Assembly (NCBI GenBank): GCA_030637515.1
Contig: DAOWGM010000144.1
Location: forward strand, 22,801-86,800
Source of the DNA: Bacteroidales bacterium
GTDB lineage: Bacteria > Bacteroidota > Bacteroidia > Bacteroidales > UBA12077
DNA length: 64,000 bases
Direction: 5' to 3'
The notes under the pieces were generated by a model. It did no database searches, was not told the DNA's origin, and saw nothing but the letters and a program-made list of their open reading frames with translations. A program made the position numbers and the translations under genes. Positions 26,417 through 35,617 of the stretch are shown piece by piece. The first letter of the stretch is position 1. Each line of letters begins with the position of its first letter.

Positions 26417-28738
26417 ATGAAACAACTACTAATATTTTTATCAATAATATTTTTTACATTCTCAGCTACGCTTGCTAATAAATATACTATTAGCGGTTAT
26501 GTTAAAAATAGTTCTGGAGAAGAACTTATTGGTGCTACTATTTATGTTCGAGATTTAGAAGCAGGAACAGTAACCAACGCATATGGCTTCTATTCAATTA
26601 CCCTTCCAGAAGGAAATTACAGTTTTGATTATTCGTATATGGGTCATGAAACAGTGGTTAAAAAAGTTTTATTAGATAAAAACCTAAGAATAAATATTTC
26701 TTTATCTGAGTCATCTAAAACACTTGAAGAGGTTATTGTTACAGCTGAAAGAAAAAATGAGAATATTATAAGAACAGAGATGTCAACCACGAAATTGCAG
26801 GCAAAAGAAATTAAAAAAATACCAGCATTATTGGGAGAAATTGACGTAATTAAAACTTTGCAACTTTTACCGGGAATACAAGCAACAGGAGAAGGATTTT
26901 CTGGATTTAATGTGCGTGGCGGAAGTCCAGATCAGAACCTTATACTTTTTGATGAAGCAACAGTATATAATGCATCTCACCTCATGGGGTTTTTCTCTGT
27001 CTTTAATAATGATGCTGTAAAAGATTTGAAGATTTATAAGGGAGATATTCCTGCCCAATATGGAGGTAGGTTGTCTTCACTATTAGATATCAGAATGAAA
27101 GAAGGCAACCAAAAGAAGCTGGAAGCAACTGGAGGTATTGGAACTATATCTTCACGATTAACTTTGGAAGGTCCAATAATTAAAGATAAATGGTCAGTTT
27201 TAGTGTCTGGGAGAAGAACATATGCAGATTTATTTTTGCTTTTATCAAGCGATGATGCTATGAAATCTACAAAACTATACTTTTACGATTTAAACTTAAA
27301 ATCAAATTATAAGATTAGTGATAAAGACAGAATCTTCGTCTCTGGTTATTTTGGTCGTGATGTGCTGAAATTTAGTGATTTATACAGTTTTGACTGGGGG
27401 AATTACACCTTAACATCTCGTTGGAATCATTTATTTACTGAAAAATTATTTTCAAACTTTTCTTTCATATATAGTAAATACGATTACAAAATGCAAAGTG
27501 GCGATGACAATCTTGGATTTAATTGGATCTCAAATCTTGAAGATTTTAAATTTAAAGCTGATCTGAATTATTATCCAAATCCAAAAAATACTATAAAGTT
27601 TGGATTAGAAGTTATTCATCATCATTTTATTCCTGGTGTAGCAAGAAGCATGGGCGAATCTACAAATACTACAATCTCAATGCCCGAATCTTATGCTCTC
27701 GAATATGGCATTTATCTTAGCAATGAACACAAATTATTAGACAAATTAACATTAAGCTATGGTTTGAGAGGTTCTATGTTTCAAAATATGGGTAATGCTA
27801 TATCTTATGATTTTAATGAGAATTACGAAAAAATTGACTCATCTACATATGATAGATGGGAAATATTTAATACTTTTTCAGGTTTAGAGCCTCGTTTAAG
27901 TTTAAATTATACTTTAAATCCTAAATCATCAATAAAGGCTAGTTACTCTAGGACTTTACAATACATGCATCTTGCTTCCAACAGTACAGCAGGATCACCT
28001 CTGGATGTATGGGTTCCATCATCACCAAATATTGATCCTCAGTTAGCAGATCAGGTTGCATTAGGGTATTTTAGAAATTTTTTCGACAATAGTATAGAAA
28101 CATCTGTTGAGATTTATTATAAAGACATGCAAAATCAAATTGATTTTAAGGACTTTGCAGACCTAATGCTGAATGCCGAATACGAAAGTGAGTTCAGAAT
28201 TGGAAATGCATGGTCCTATGGTGCTGAGTTTTTTATTCGAAAGCAGCAGGGGAAATTCACTGGTTGGATTAGTTATACTTTATCTAAAGCAAAAAGAAAG
28301 ATTCCTGAGATAAACGATGGGAAAATTTATTCATCTTCTTATGACAGACCTCACAATTTGTCAATTGTTGCCATGTATGATCTAACAAAAAGATGGAATG
28401 TATCAGCCACATGGGTTTATGCATCAGGGACCCCAGTTACTTTTCCAACTGGGAGGTACGAACAAGGCAATATGATTGTTCCGATTTACTCAGAACGTAA
28501 TGGTTATAGAATGCCAGATTATCATAGAATGGATCTCTCAATAACCTTAAAAAGTAAAGAAAAACCAAATAAAAGAATGACAAGCGATTTAAATCTTTCT
28601 ATTTACAATATTTACAACAGGCATAATGCTTGGATGATTAATTTTAGTCAGGATGAAGATAGTCCAAATACTACCGTAGCCGAGTTGGTTTATGTTTTTC
28701 CTATTATACCTTCATTAACATGGAATTTCCATTTTTAA
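26417..28738 (+). CDS. TonB-dependent outer-membrane receptor with carboxypeptidase-like N-domain
   Basis: 773 residues. The signal peptide (about 1-20) is followed by a carboxypeptidase-D-like beta sandwich (about 22-105, TISGYVKNSSGEELIGATIY), a plug (about 125-230, with LPGIQATGEGFSGFNVRGG) and a 22-strand-type barrel ending in an aromatic residue (TWNFHF). Such receptors import or handle bulky ligands using TonB energy. The adjacent gene, 10 bases on, encodes a DUF4249 lipoprotein, a pairing repeatedly seen in Bacteroidota. It is not a SusC type, since no SusD partner is present. The ligand is unknown. Confidence 0.92.
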   Translation: MKQLLIFLSIIFFTFSATLANKYTISGYVKNSSGEELIGATIYVRDLEAGTVTNAYGFYSITLPEGNYSFDYSYMGHETVVKKVLLDKNLRINISLSESSKTLEEVIVTAERKNENIIRTEMSTTKLQAKEIKKIPALLGEIDVIKTLQLLPGIQATGEGFSGFNVRGGSPDQNLILFDEATVYNASHLMGFFSVFNNDAVKDLKIYKGDIPAQYGGRLSSLLDIRMKEGNQKKLEATGGIGTISSRLTLEGPIIKDKWSVLVSGRRTYADLFLLLSSDDAMKSTKLYFYDLNLKSNYKISDKDRIFVSGYFGRDVLKFSDLYSFDWGNYTLTSRWNHLFTEKLFSNFSFIYSKYDYKMQSGDDNLGFNWISNLEDFKFKADLNYYPNPKNTIKFGLEVIHHHFIPGVARSMGESTNTTISMPESYALEYGIYLSNEHKLLDKLTLSYGLRGSMFQNMGNAISYDFNENYEKIDSSTYDRWEIFNTFSGLEPRLSLNYTLNPKSSIKASYSRTLQYMHLASNSTAGSPLDVWVPSSPNIDPQLADQVALGYFRNFFDNSIETSVEIYYKDMQNQIDFKDFADLMLNAEYESEFRIGNAWSYGAEFFIRKQQGKFTGWISYTLSKAKRKIPEINDGKIYSSSYDRPHNLSIVAMYDLTKRWNVSATWVYASGTPVTFPTGRYEQGNMIVPIYSERNGYRMPDYHRMDLSITLKSKEKPNKRMTSDLNLSIYNIYNRHNAWMINFSQDEDSPNTTVAELVYVFPIIPSLTWNFHF

Positions 28739-28748
28739 AATTTGCACA

Positions 28749-29621
28749 ATGAAAAAAATTAAATACACATTTATAATATTTGCCTTACTACTTTCAGCTT
28801 GCACCGAACCATATAATACAGAGCTGGAAGGCAGTTTCATTAGATTTGTTGTTCAAGGCTCAATCAATGATGAGCTAAAAGCACATCAGGTTTCATTAAC
28901 AAAAAGTGCTGATTATTTTGCAAATACAGCAGCTACAAGAGTAAGCGGAGCAAATATTTCAATTTATGATGGTGAAAATACCTTCAGTTTGCATGAAGTT
29001 TCTGATGGTCTTTATGAAACAGACACAATTGCAGGTGAAATAGGAAAAACATACACTTTAACCATTAATTCAAACGGTGAAATATATGAGGCAAGTTGCT
29101 ACTTAAATTATTGCCCACCTATAGATTCTATCAAATTTGGATATTACGACTTAAGTGCCTATGATATTATAGACAGTTCGGCATATGTACTTTTGAGTGC
29201 TATGGAGCCAGCAACACCAGACAATTATTATATGTGGAATGTATATAGAAATGGATTATTAGAAACAGACACCATTAATGAAGTTTCTTTTTCTGATGAT
29301 GTATTTATAAATGGGAATTACATGTATGATGTTCAAGTTGGATGGATTAAAAAGGTTGAAATTGGAGATACTGTAACTCTCGAGATGCTTTCCATTACAG
29401 AAGAGTATTATAATTATATTTATCAGATGTTATCGGTTACAGACTGGGATATGGGTCCTTTTGGCGGTCCTCCAGCCAATCCAAATGGTAATATTACTGA
29501 AGTAAACGATAATGACAATAACAATGATGATCCCTTAGGATTTTTCCTTGCCTATTCAACTTATAGGATTACAAAAATAATTCCTGAAAAAGATGAATGG
29601 ATCCTTCTTGAATGGTATTAA
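28749..29621 (+). CDS. DUF4249 family lipoprotein
   Basis: A 290-residue protein with a lipoprotein signal (residues 1-18, lipobox L-L-S-A-C with Cys18) and the DUF4249 opening E-G-S-F-I-R-F-V-V-Q-G-S-I. The rest is beta-rich, with an acidic N/D-rich patch near residues 247-260. It is probably outer-membrane-attached and works with the TonB receptor immediately upstream, with which it shares a transcript. Its molecular role is not known. It is followed by a hairpin. Confidence 0.88.
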   Translation: MKKIKYTFIIFALLLSACTEPYNTELEGSFIRFVVQGSINDELKAHQVSLTKSADYFANTAATRVSGANISIYDGENTFSLHEVSDGLYETDTIAGEIGKTYTLTINSNGEIYEASCYLNYCPPIDSIKFGYYDLSAYDIIDSSAYVLLSAMEPATPDNYYMWNVYRNGLLETDTINEVSFSDDVFINGNYMYDVQVGWIKKVEIGDTVTLEMLSITEEYYNYIYQMLSVTDWDMGPFGGPPANPNGNITEVNDNDNNNDDPLGFFLAYSTYRITKIIPEKDEWILLEWY

Positions 29622-29654
29622 AAATAAAAAGAGCTGATCTATCGATCAGCTCTT
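29621..29654 (-). terminator. Terminator between the DUF4249 gene and the zinc-ribbon gene
   Basis: Perfect 11-base arms (29629-29639 and 29644-29654) around a 4-base loop. On the minus strand the stem is followed by TTTTT-A-TTTT, so it terminates the zinc-ribbon gene well; the plus-strand flank is weaker but may serve the lipoprotein gene. Confidence 0.8.
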
Positions 29655-29676
29655 AATTCTATATTAGTATTTCTTC

Positions 29677-30435
29677 CTATTTAAAATCTTCTTCCATATC
29701 TGGATCAACAAGAATACGTCCACAATATTCGCAAACAATAATCTTCTTTCTTGATCTAACATCTAACTGACGTTGTGGTGGGATTTTGTTGAAACAACCT
29801 CCACAAGCATCACGATGAACTGGAACAACCGCTAAGCCATTTCTTGCATTTCCACGAATTTTTTTATAAGCATTTCGTAAACGATCTTCAATCATTTCCT
29901 GAATACTTAAAGATTTTTTCTCGAATTCTTCCTCTTCTTTTTGTGTTTCAGAAGTAATTGAATCTAGCTCAGACTTTTTTGTTTCCAAATCAGCTGTACG
30001 ATCTTCAAGAATTCCTTTAGAATCATCAGTAACAACCTTTTTATCTTCGATTTTTACAGTGAATTCTTTTATTCTCTTTTCGCAAAGTTCAATTTCTAAT
30101 GTCTGAAATTCAATTTCTTTTGATAAAGAGTCAAATTCACGATTATTACGAACATTGTTCTGTTGTTCAGTATATTTCTTAATTAATGCCTGAGAATCTT
30201 TTATTTCATTCTTTTTATTAAGGATACCTTCTTCAAGTTTGGCAAGATCATCTTCATGATTTTGGATACGTGTTTGTAATCCTTCAATTTCATCTTCCAA
30301 ATCCTGTACTTCAAGAGGAAGTTCTCCACGCAATCTTTTAATATCATCAATTTTTGAATCTACCATTTGTAGTTCAAATAAAGCTTTTAATTTCTCCTCA
30401 ACAGTTAAGTCTTTGTTTTCCTTTGCTTTAGCCAT
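29677..30435 (-). CDS. Coiled-coil protein with C-terminal zinc ribbon
   Basis: A 252-residue protein. The first 190 residues form a long charged coiled coil (heptad-like E/K/L-rich helices). The last 50 carry a C4 zinc ribbon: C-G-G-C near residue 212 and C-E-Y-C-G about 24 residues later. This is the CT398-like / YbgI-neighbour layout commonly found beside Nif3 proteins. It starts 5 bases after the Nif3-like stop, so the two are one operon. A nucleic-acid or chaperone-like scaffold role has been suggested for relatives; nothing here proves it. Confidence 0.85.
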   Translation of the reverse strand: MAKAKENKDLTVEEKLKALFELQMVDSKIDDIKRLRGELPLEVQDLEDEIEGLQTRIQNHEDDLAKLEEGILNKKNEIKDSQALIKKYTEQQNNVRNNREFDSLSKEIEFQTLEIELCEKRIKEFTVKIEDKKVVTDDSKGILEDRTADLETKKSELDSITSETQKEEEEFEKKSLSIQEMIEDRLRNAYKKIRGNARNGLAVVPVHRDACGGCFNKIPPQRQLDVRSRKKIIVCEYCGRILVDPDMEEDFK

Positions 30436-30440
30436 GTTCT

Positions 30441-31535
30441 TTATAAATAATTTATCGGATTCGAATTTATTTCTGTCAAACGAACTGCAAATTTAGGGAA
30501 TTTTTTTATAAGTAATTCATAAAAAAGTTCTTTTGTAACTTGTTCGGTCTCAAAATGTCCAATGTCAGCTATTATAATTTTTCCATCGGCATCAAAAAAC
30601 TGATGATATTTAAAGTCACCGGAGATAAAAATATCAGCATTCTCTTTAATAGCATTTTTTAATAAAAAACTTCCACTCCCACCACAAACTGCTACTTTTT
30701 TTATTGGTTTCTTTAATAATTCTGTATGTCGAATACATTTTGCATTAAAAATTTGTTTTACTGATTCCATAAATGACAGCTCATCAATTTCATTTTCCAA
30801 CTCACCAACTATTCCATAACCTAATCTATTAAACTCATTTTCTAGAGAATAAATATCATGTGCAACTTCCTCATAAGGATGAGATTGAATTAATGCATTA
30901 GCAATTTTATTTTTAAGATATTTTGGAAAAATAATCTCAATTCGCATTTCATCTTCAATATGAGCCTCACCATTATTTCCTACAAAAGGATTTGCATTTT
31001 CTCCGGGAAGAAACATTCCTTTCCCTTCTGAATTAAAACTTACAGAACTATAATCACCAATTGTTCCTGCACCGGCTTCAAAAACTGCCTTTCGTGTTTT
31101 TTCAGCATAATCTTTAGGTACAAAATAAACCAATTTACAAAGTTGATTAGATGCTGGTGCCAAGACCTTTTGATTTTTTAGCTTCAAATTATCTGCTATT
31201 TTACTACTTACACCTCCCCAGATACTATCCAAGTTTGTATGAGCTGCATAAATTGCAATGTCATTTTTTATAGCCTTAAGTACAATTCGTTCGGTGAAGT
31301 TTTTGCCTGTTATTTTTTTTACTCCCGATAACATTATAGGATGATGTGCTAAAATCAGATTTGTTTTTTTTCTTATTGCCTCTTCAACAATTTCCTCTGT
31401 AACATCTACAGTTATTAAAACTCCTGTCAATTCTAAATCAGGATTTCCAATAATCAAACCGGCATTATCGTAATCTTCCTGAAATGAAAGTGGTGCAATA
31501 GATTCTATGTAAGAAGTAATTTCTTTTAGTTTCAT
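30441..31535 (-). CDS. Nif3-like dinuclear metal-centre protein (YbgI/YqfO family)
   Basis: A 364-residue protein of the long YqfO form: the two Nif3 halves (about 1-125 and 245-364) are split by an insert resembling a PII/CutA-like domain (about 130-235). Metal ligands are visible as His64 and His65 (ILAHHPIML), Asp103 (AAHTNLD) and the late histidine and glutamate of DIGHFETEQ. It is often annotated as GTP cyclohydrolase I type 2 homologue, but that activity is not established. It is coupled with the downstream zinc-ribbon gene. Confidence 0.9.
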   Translation of the reverse strand: MKLKEITSYIESIAPLSFQEDYDNAGLIIGNPDLELTGVLITVDVTEEIVEEAIRKKTNLILAHHPIMLSGVKKITGKNFTERIVLKAIKNDIAIYAAHTNLDSIWGGVSSKIADNLKLKNQKVLAPASNQLCKLVYFVPKDYAEKTRKAVFEAGAGTIGDYSSVSFNSEGKGMFLPGENANPFVGNNGEAHIEDEMRIEIIFPKYLKNKIANALIQSHPYEEVAHDIYSLENEFNRLGYGIVGELENEIDELSFMESVKQIFNAKCIRHTELLKKPIKKVAVCGGSGSFLLKNAIKENADIFISGDFKYHQFFDADGKIIIADIGHFETEQVTKELFYELLIKKFPKFAVRLTEINSNPINYL

Positions 31536-31578
31536 CCTGATAAAATTTAAAAAAGATTTTTTTTGAAAAAATGTAAGA

Positions 31579-31914
31579 TTAAATATCCTCTCGAATTTCT
31601 AAAAGCATTGATTTAATTTCTTTCAGCGATTTAACAGCTTCGAAATTATTCATGGTCCCTTCCTTATTCTCTTTAAGCTTCTTTTGGGCACCTTTAAGTG
31701 TAAGTCCAAGTTCCTTAACCAAATAATAAATAATATGAAAATGCTCAATATCTTCAATTGTAAAGAAGCGATTTCCCTTTTTATTTTTCTTAGGTTTAAT
31801 AATATCGAATTCTTTTTCCCAATAACGGATTAACGATGGATTTACATTAAACATTTCGGCAACTTCGCCAATACTATAATATAGTTTCTCTACACGTTTT
31901 TCTTTATAGGGCAT
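31579..31914 (-). CDS. MerR-family transcriptional regulator (short form)
   Basis: A 111-residue protein with an N-terminal MerR winged helix: YYSIGEVAEMFNVNPSLIRYWEKEF (written here only by its core, SLIRYWEKEF, about residues 25-34), then a short helical tail (about 75-111). There is no effector-binding domain or metal-binding cysteine. In Bacteroidota this short MerR commonly sits close to alaS and an M23 peptidase, as here. Its targets are unknown. Confidence 0.88.
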   Translation of the reverse strand: MPYKEKRVEKLYYSIGEVAEMFNVNPSLIRYWEKEFDIIKPKKNKKGNRFFTIEDIEHFHIIYYLVKELGLTLKGAQKKLKENKEGTMNNFEAVKSLKEIKSMLLEIREDI

Positions 31915-31981
31915 ATCAGTATTTTTAAAGAATGATGAATTAATAAAATTAAAGAATTAATTGATACAAACAAAGTTAATT

Positions 31982-33463
31982 CTATAATCCAAAGCAATAT
32001 AAATATCCATCTCGTGATGCTATATATATTTTATTATCCCAAACAATTGGAGTTGATTCAAAAGTACCCTCACGTTTGTCCAAAAGTTTAAAATTATTTT
32101 GAGCATCGTATTCATAAATCCTTATTCCCCAATAACCAGCTACAATTAACTTGTTATCAACAAATATTGGTGTAGATATTGATGGACCAACCTTTTGCTT
32201 AAAAATTAGTTTAGGAGTATTATAAATAGCTAAACTATCTGGTCCTAAAACTGTTTTTGTTGAATCAATACTTTTGTGATCAACAACATAAAGGTATCCA
32301 TCAATTGCATTAAATGCTGCCAGATGAGTTTGATCTGGATTAATATAATTATCATTTATTCCAATTGAGCCTATAATTCCACCTTCCCATCCAGCAAAAT
32401 CTTTATCATCAACTGGAAAATACCACACAGCAGCATCTTCCGGATTCTTTGATGGATTCAATTTAAATGCACCTCCTTTGCCTTTAATGTATTGTTTCTC
32501 AACCGATGCAAGGATATTGCTATCAGAAGTAACAATTACAGAACCATCCATATCTGAACCAGTGTAAAAATCCCAGTCAATCTCTCTTGTTTTTAAGTTA
32601 TAGCCATAAACATGACCAGAGCCCGAAGCTACATAAATTCTATTCTCCAAAATTGAAGGAGATGATTCTGTAACAACATTATTCCGATGTTTACGCACGT
32701 CATTTAAAGTATATAATTTACGTTCCTGAATTATTTTTGGCTGAAACATTCCATTCAGCATTTTTCCATTTCTATGATCGGGATCAAAAACAGTAAAATA
32801 AGAATTTTCTAATCCCAAATATGCAGTATCATTTAAAATAAGTGCAGAACCGTCAACATCACGGGAATAGCTATGAGTCCATTTTTGATCCATGCGCCAT
32901 AACTCCTTTCCTGTAAAATATGAAATTGCTCTATAACTGGGAATATGTTTTGTGTCTAAAAAGTTTCCAACACCTAACCTACTTCCTTGTAAGATTACAA
33001 TGCTGTTTTCATGCAAATCTGAATTGCTATTTTCCCACAAGGTTCCTGTTCCTTTCACAACATCATCAAATTCGTATTGCCAAACTAATTTACCAGTTTC
33101 TGCATCTATCTTTTTTAAGTGATGATCATAAGCACCTTGGATTAAATAAAGTTTCCCCTCTTCTTTAACCAATAATGGCTGACCGGTCCAGCCTGCTCCT
33201 GCCCAAATTCTGGAACCTGCTTTACGGGATATAACAGTTTCACCCTTTCCAAGATAGTATTTCCAAACCAACCCAAGCGTATCAGGCGCATCTTTACCGT
33301 AAAAATTACGTTCCCAATTACCCAGAAATGTTTTAATAATTGGATAAGTATGTGTATCAACTACTGGTAAAGAATCTTGTAAAACATTCTTTTGCTGTGC
33401 ATTACCATAAAAAAAAGTTCCCATAAAAATGAGAACAAATATTAGTCTTGATATAAAATTCAT
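31982..33463 (-). CDS. Secreted PQQ-type beta-propeller protein
   Basis: A 493-residue protein with a signal peptide (residues 1-22, ending G-N-A-Q). Repeated blades of the PQQ-enzyme/BamB type are visible (GKLVWQYEFDD, TGKELWRMDQKW, TREIDWDFYTGSDMDGS, DGYLYVVDHK and IASRDGYLYCF). There is no alcohol-dehydrogenase active site and no sign that PQQ is bound. It is probably periplasmic or surface. It starts 11 bases after the M23 gene, so it may share its transcript and act near peptidoglycan, but this is context only. Confidence 0.83.
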   Translation of the reverse strand: MNFISRLIFVLIFMGTFFYGNAQQKNVLQDSLPVVDTHTYPIIKTFLGNWERNFYGKDAPDTLGLVWKYYLGKGETVISRKAGSRIWAGAGWTGQPLLVKEEGKLYLIQGAYDHHLKKIDAETGKLVWQYEFDDVVKGTGTLWENSNSDLHENSIVILQGSRLGVGNFLDTKHIPSYRAISYFTGKELWRMDQKWTHSYSRDVDGSALILNDTAYLGLENSYFTVFDPDHRNGKMLNGMFQPKIIQERKLYTLNDVRKHRNNVVTESSPSILENRIYVASGSGHVYGYNLKTREIDWDFYTGSDMDGSVIVTSDSNILASVEKQYIKGKGGAFKLNPSKNPEDAAVWYFPVDDKDFAGWEGGIIGSIGINDNYINPDQTHLAAFNAIDGYLYVVDHKSIDSTKTVLGPDSLAIYNTPKLIFKQKVGPSISTPIFVDNKLIVAGYWGIRIYEYDAQNNFKLLDKREGTFESTPIVWDNKIYIASRDGYLYCFGL

Positions 33464-33474
33464 GCAATAATATT

Positions 33475-34446
33475 TTAATCGAATGATTGTCCGCTATTCG
33501 AAGATATAAATATCATTTTATCAAACTCTTCTGGGCTTAAATCATTAAAATAATAATGAACTGGGTTAACCTTTTTATTATCTTTTAATACTTCGTAATG
33601 TAAATGCGGTGCTGTTGATGTTCCTGAAGAACCAACAAATCCTATCACATCTCCGCGTTTTACCTTCTGCCCTTTTCTTACATTAAACCCATTTAAATGT
33701 CCGTATAAAGTTTTGTAGTTAAAACCATGATCAATAATTATTCTCTTTCCATAACCACGTAGAGAATTATCTAATACCTCAACTACACCATCACCAGTAG
33801 CATATATTTCGGTTCCTGTTGGTGCAGTAAAATCCATTCCATAATGAAATTTACGAATTTTATAAATTGGATGAATCCTGAATCCCCATCCTGAAGCAGT
33901 TCTTCTTAAGTCTTTATTTGATATAGGCATTATAGCAGGAACACTAGCAACCATTTCCTCTTTATTTTTAGCCATTTCAATGACCTCATCATACGACTTT
34001 GATTGCACATATAATTGCTTTGTTAACTTATCAAGCCTCCTGGCTGATTCTGTAACCAAGTCTGAATTTTTAAACCCCTGTAAATCTGCATAACGATTTA
34101 CACCTCCAAAACCTGCAGATCTTACTGAAGGAGGAATAGGTTCTGCTTCAAAAATTACTCTATAAATATTATCATCTCGCTTTTGCAAATCTTCAAGCGT
34201 ATTCTCAACTAAATCAAAGCGATTGTTTAAAACTTCATATTGAGTAGCTAACTGCTGATTTTCTCTAATTAGACCTTTTTCCTTTGGAGTATCAAAAAAT
34301 ACAATGAAGAATATATTGTAAATAACTGCAATTAATAATGTTGCAGTAAAGTAGGTCATAAATCGATAAAACTTCTGCTTTCCTGTAAGCACAATCTTAT
34401 CGTAACTAAGCTTATTATGATCAAATTGGTATTTTACTTTACCCAT
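33475..34446 (-). CDS. M23 family peptidase, second of a tandem pair
   Basis: A 323-residue membrane-anchored LytM-type zinc peptidase. A short cytoplasmic N-terminus is followed by one membrane helix (about 30-52), a coiled-coil linker (about 58-90) and the M23 domain (about 185-300). The zinc and catalytic residues are kept: HYGMDFTAP, YGHL and HLHYEV. It is expected to cut, or bind, peptidoglycan cross-links. It is a paralogue of the upstream gene with the same length, 44 bases apart. Confidence 0.9.
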   Translation of the reverse strand: MGKVKYQFDHNKLSYDKIVLTGKQKFYRFMTYFTATLLIAVIYNIFFIVFFDTPKEKGLIRENQQLATQYEVLNNRFDLVENTLEDLQKRDDNIYRVIFEAEPIPPSVRSAGFGGVNRYADLQGFKNSDLVTESARRLDKLTKQLYVQSKSYDEVIEMAKNKEEMVASVPAIMPISNKDLRRTASGWGFRIHPIYKIRKFHYGMDFTAPTGTEIYATGDGVVEVLDNSLRGYGKRIIIDHGFNYKTLYGHLNGFNVRKGQKVKRGDVIGFVGSSGTSTAPHLHYEVLKDNKKVNPVHYYFNDLSPEEFDKMIFISSNSGQSFD

Positions 34447-34490
34447 AAATACAGATATTTATGGGTCAAATATAAGGAAATATTTTAAAA

Positions 34491-35462
34491 CTAATCCATT
34501 GGATTGCGTCTTTTTGAGCATGCAGCAACCATTAGCTCGTACTCTTCGGCATTAATATCGTTAAAATAGAAGTTTATCGGATTGATTCGTCTATTATTCT
34601 TTTTCACTTCATAATGAAGGTGTGCTCCGGTTGAGCGACCCGTATTGCCAAGACTGCCAATAACTTCTCCCCGTTTCAGTTTTTGTCCTTCATCCACAAA
34701 TATCTTTTTCAAGTGAGCGTATACTGTTTTGTAGCCAAATCCATGATCTATAACCACTCTATTACCATAACCATAAAAAGAATATCCTGCTTCAACAACA
34801 ACGCCATCGCCCGTTACAAAAATATCAGATCCTTCAGGTCCGGTAAAATCCATGCCATGATGCATGGTTGATTTTCCTGTAAACGGATCAGACCTGGTAC
34901 CATAATAATCGCTTATACGTGTAAAGTCCTTTAAAGCAACTGGTTGGATAGCTGGTATGCATGCATGCATTCTCTCTTTATTCTTTGCTAAGTCAATTAC
35001 TGTATCAAAAGATTTTGATTGTACATATATCTTTTTAGAAATAACATCAACTCTATTAAATGTCTCTATTAATACATCTGAACTTTCATAGCCTTCCAAA
35101 TCATTATACCTGTTTGTACCACCAAAACCTGCCTCTCTAACGGATGATGGAATAGGTTCTAATTCAAATATTGATCTGTATAAATAATCATCTCTCTGCT
35201 GTATGTCGTTGATTATAAAATCAATATTTTCCATTTGCTCATTTAACATATCATATTCTGACAAAAGAATTTCACGTTCTTCATCAAGAACAATTTCCTT
35301 TGGAGTTCTATAGAATGAGGTATACGATAAATTTAATGCTATAGCAGCAAATCCTGTAACAAATAAAAACATAAGAACTCTGGATATTCTTTGCTTCCAG
35401 ACTAACTTAACCTTTTTAAATGTTAGAGTTTTTGAATCAAATTGATATTTGATCTTTGGCAT
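34491..35462 (-). CDS. M23 family peptidase, first of a tandem pair
   Basis: 323 residues with the same layout as its downstream paralogue: membrane helix (about 30-52), coiled-coil linker, and an M23 domain near the C-terminus carrying HHGMDFTGP, YAHL and HLHYEV, so the metal site is intact. The paralogues share S-S-V-R-x-A-G-F-G-G-x-N-R-Y in the linker. It is divergent from alaS, an arrangement I recall as common in Bacteroidota, and has a good candidate promoter upstream. Confidence 0.9.
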   Translation of the reverse strand: MPKIKYQFDSKTLTFKKVKLVWKQRISRVLMFLFVTGFAAIALNLSYTSFYRTPKEIVLDEEREILLSEYDMLNEQMENIDFIINDIQQRDDYLYRSIFELEPIPSSVREAGFGGTNRYNDLEGYESSDVLIETFNRVDVISKKIYVQSKSFDTVIDLAKNKERMHACIPAIQPVALKDFTRISDYYGTRSDPFTGKSTMHHGMDFTGPEGSDIFVTGDGVVVEAGYSFYGYGNRVVIDHGFGYKTVYAHLKKIFVDEGQKLKRGEVIGSLGNTGRSTGAHLHYEVKKNNRRINPINFYFNDINAEEYELMVAACSKRRNPMD

Positions 35463-35513
35463 ATTACAATAAATTCTTTATTCTATAACTGTAAATAAAT
35501 TCAACGATAGCGA

Positions 35514-35545
35514 CAAATCTAATTTAAATAAATTAATTTTACAAC
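35514..35545 (-). promoter_or_regulatory. Promoter candidate for the M23-M23-propeller series
   Basis: On the minus strand: GTTG (-33) at 35545-35542, a 20-base spacer, then TAGATTTG (-7) at 35521-35514. This fits the Bacteroidota consensus of TTG, 19-21 bases, TAnnTTTG. The ATG is 52 bases downstream. Confidence 0.65.
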
Positions 35546-35617
35546 CCTGATAATATAAAATTTATCTTATTTTATATTTTAATTAATGAGTTTTAACTGT
35601 TTTTAAAATAGGTTTTT

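Noticed and set aside
30441..31535. GTP cyclohydrolase function for the Nif3-like protein
   Set aside because: The metal site is clear, but activity has not been established for the family; only the family name is used.
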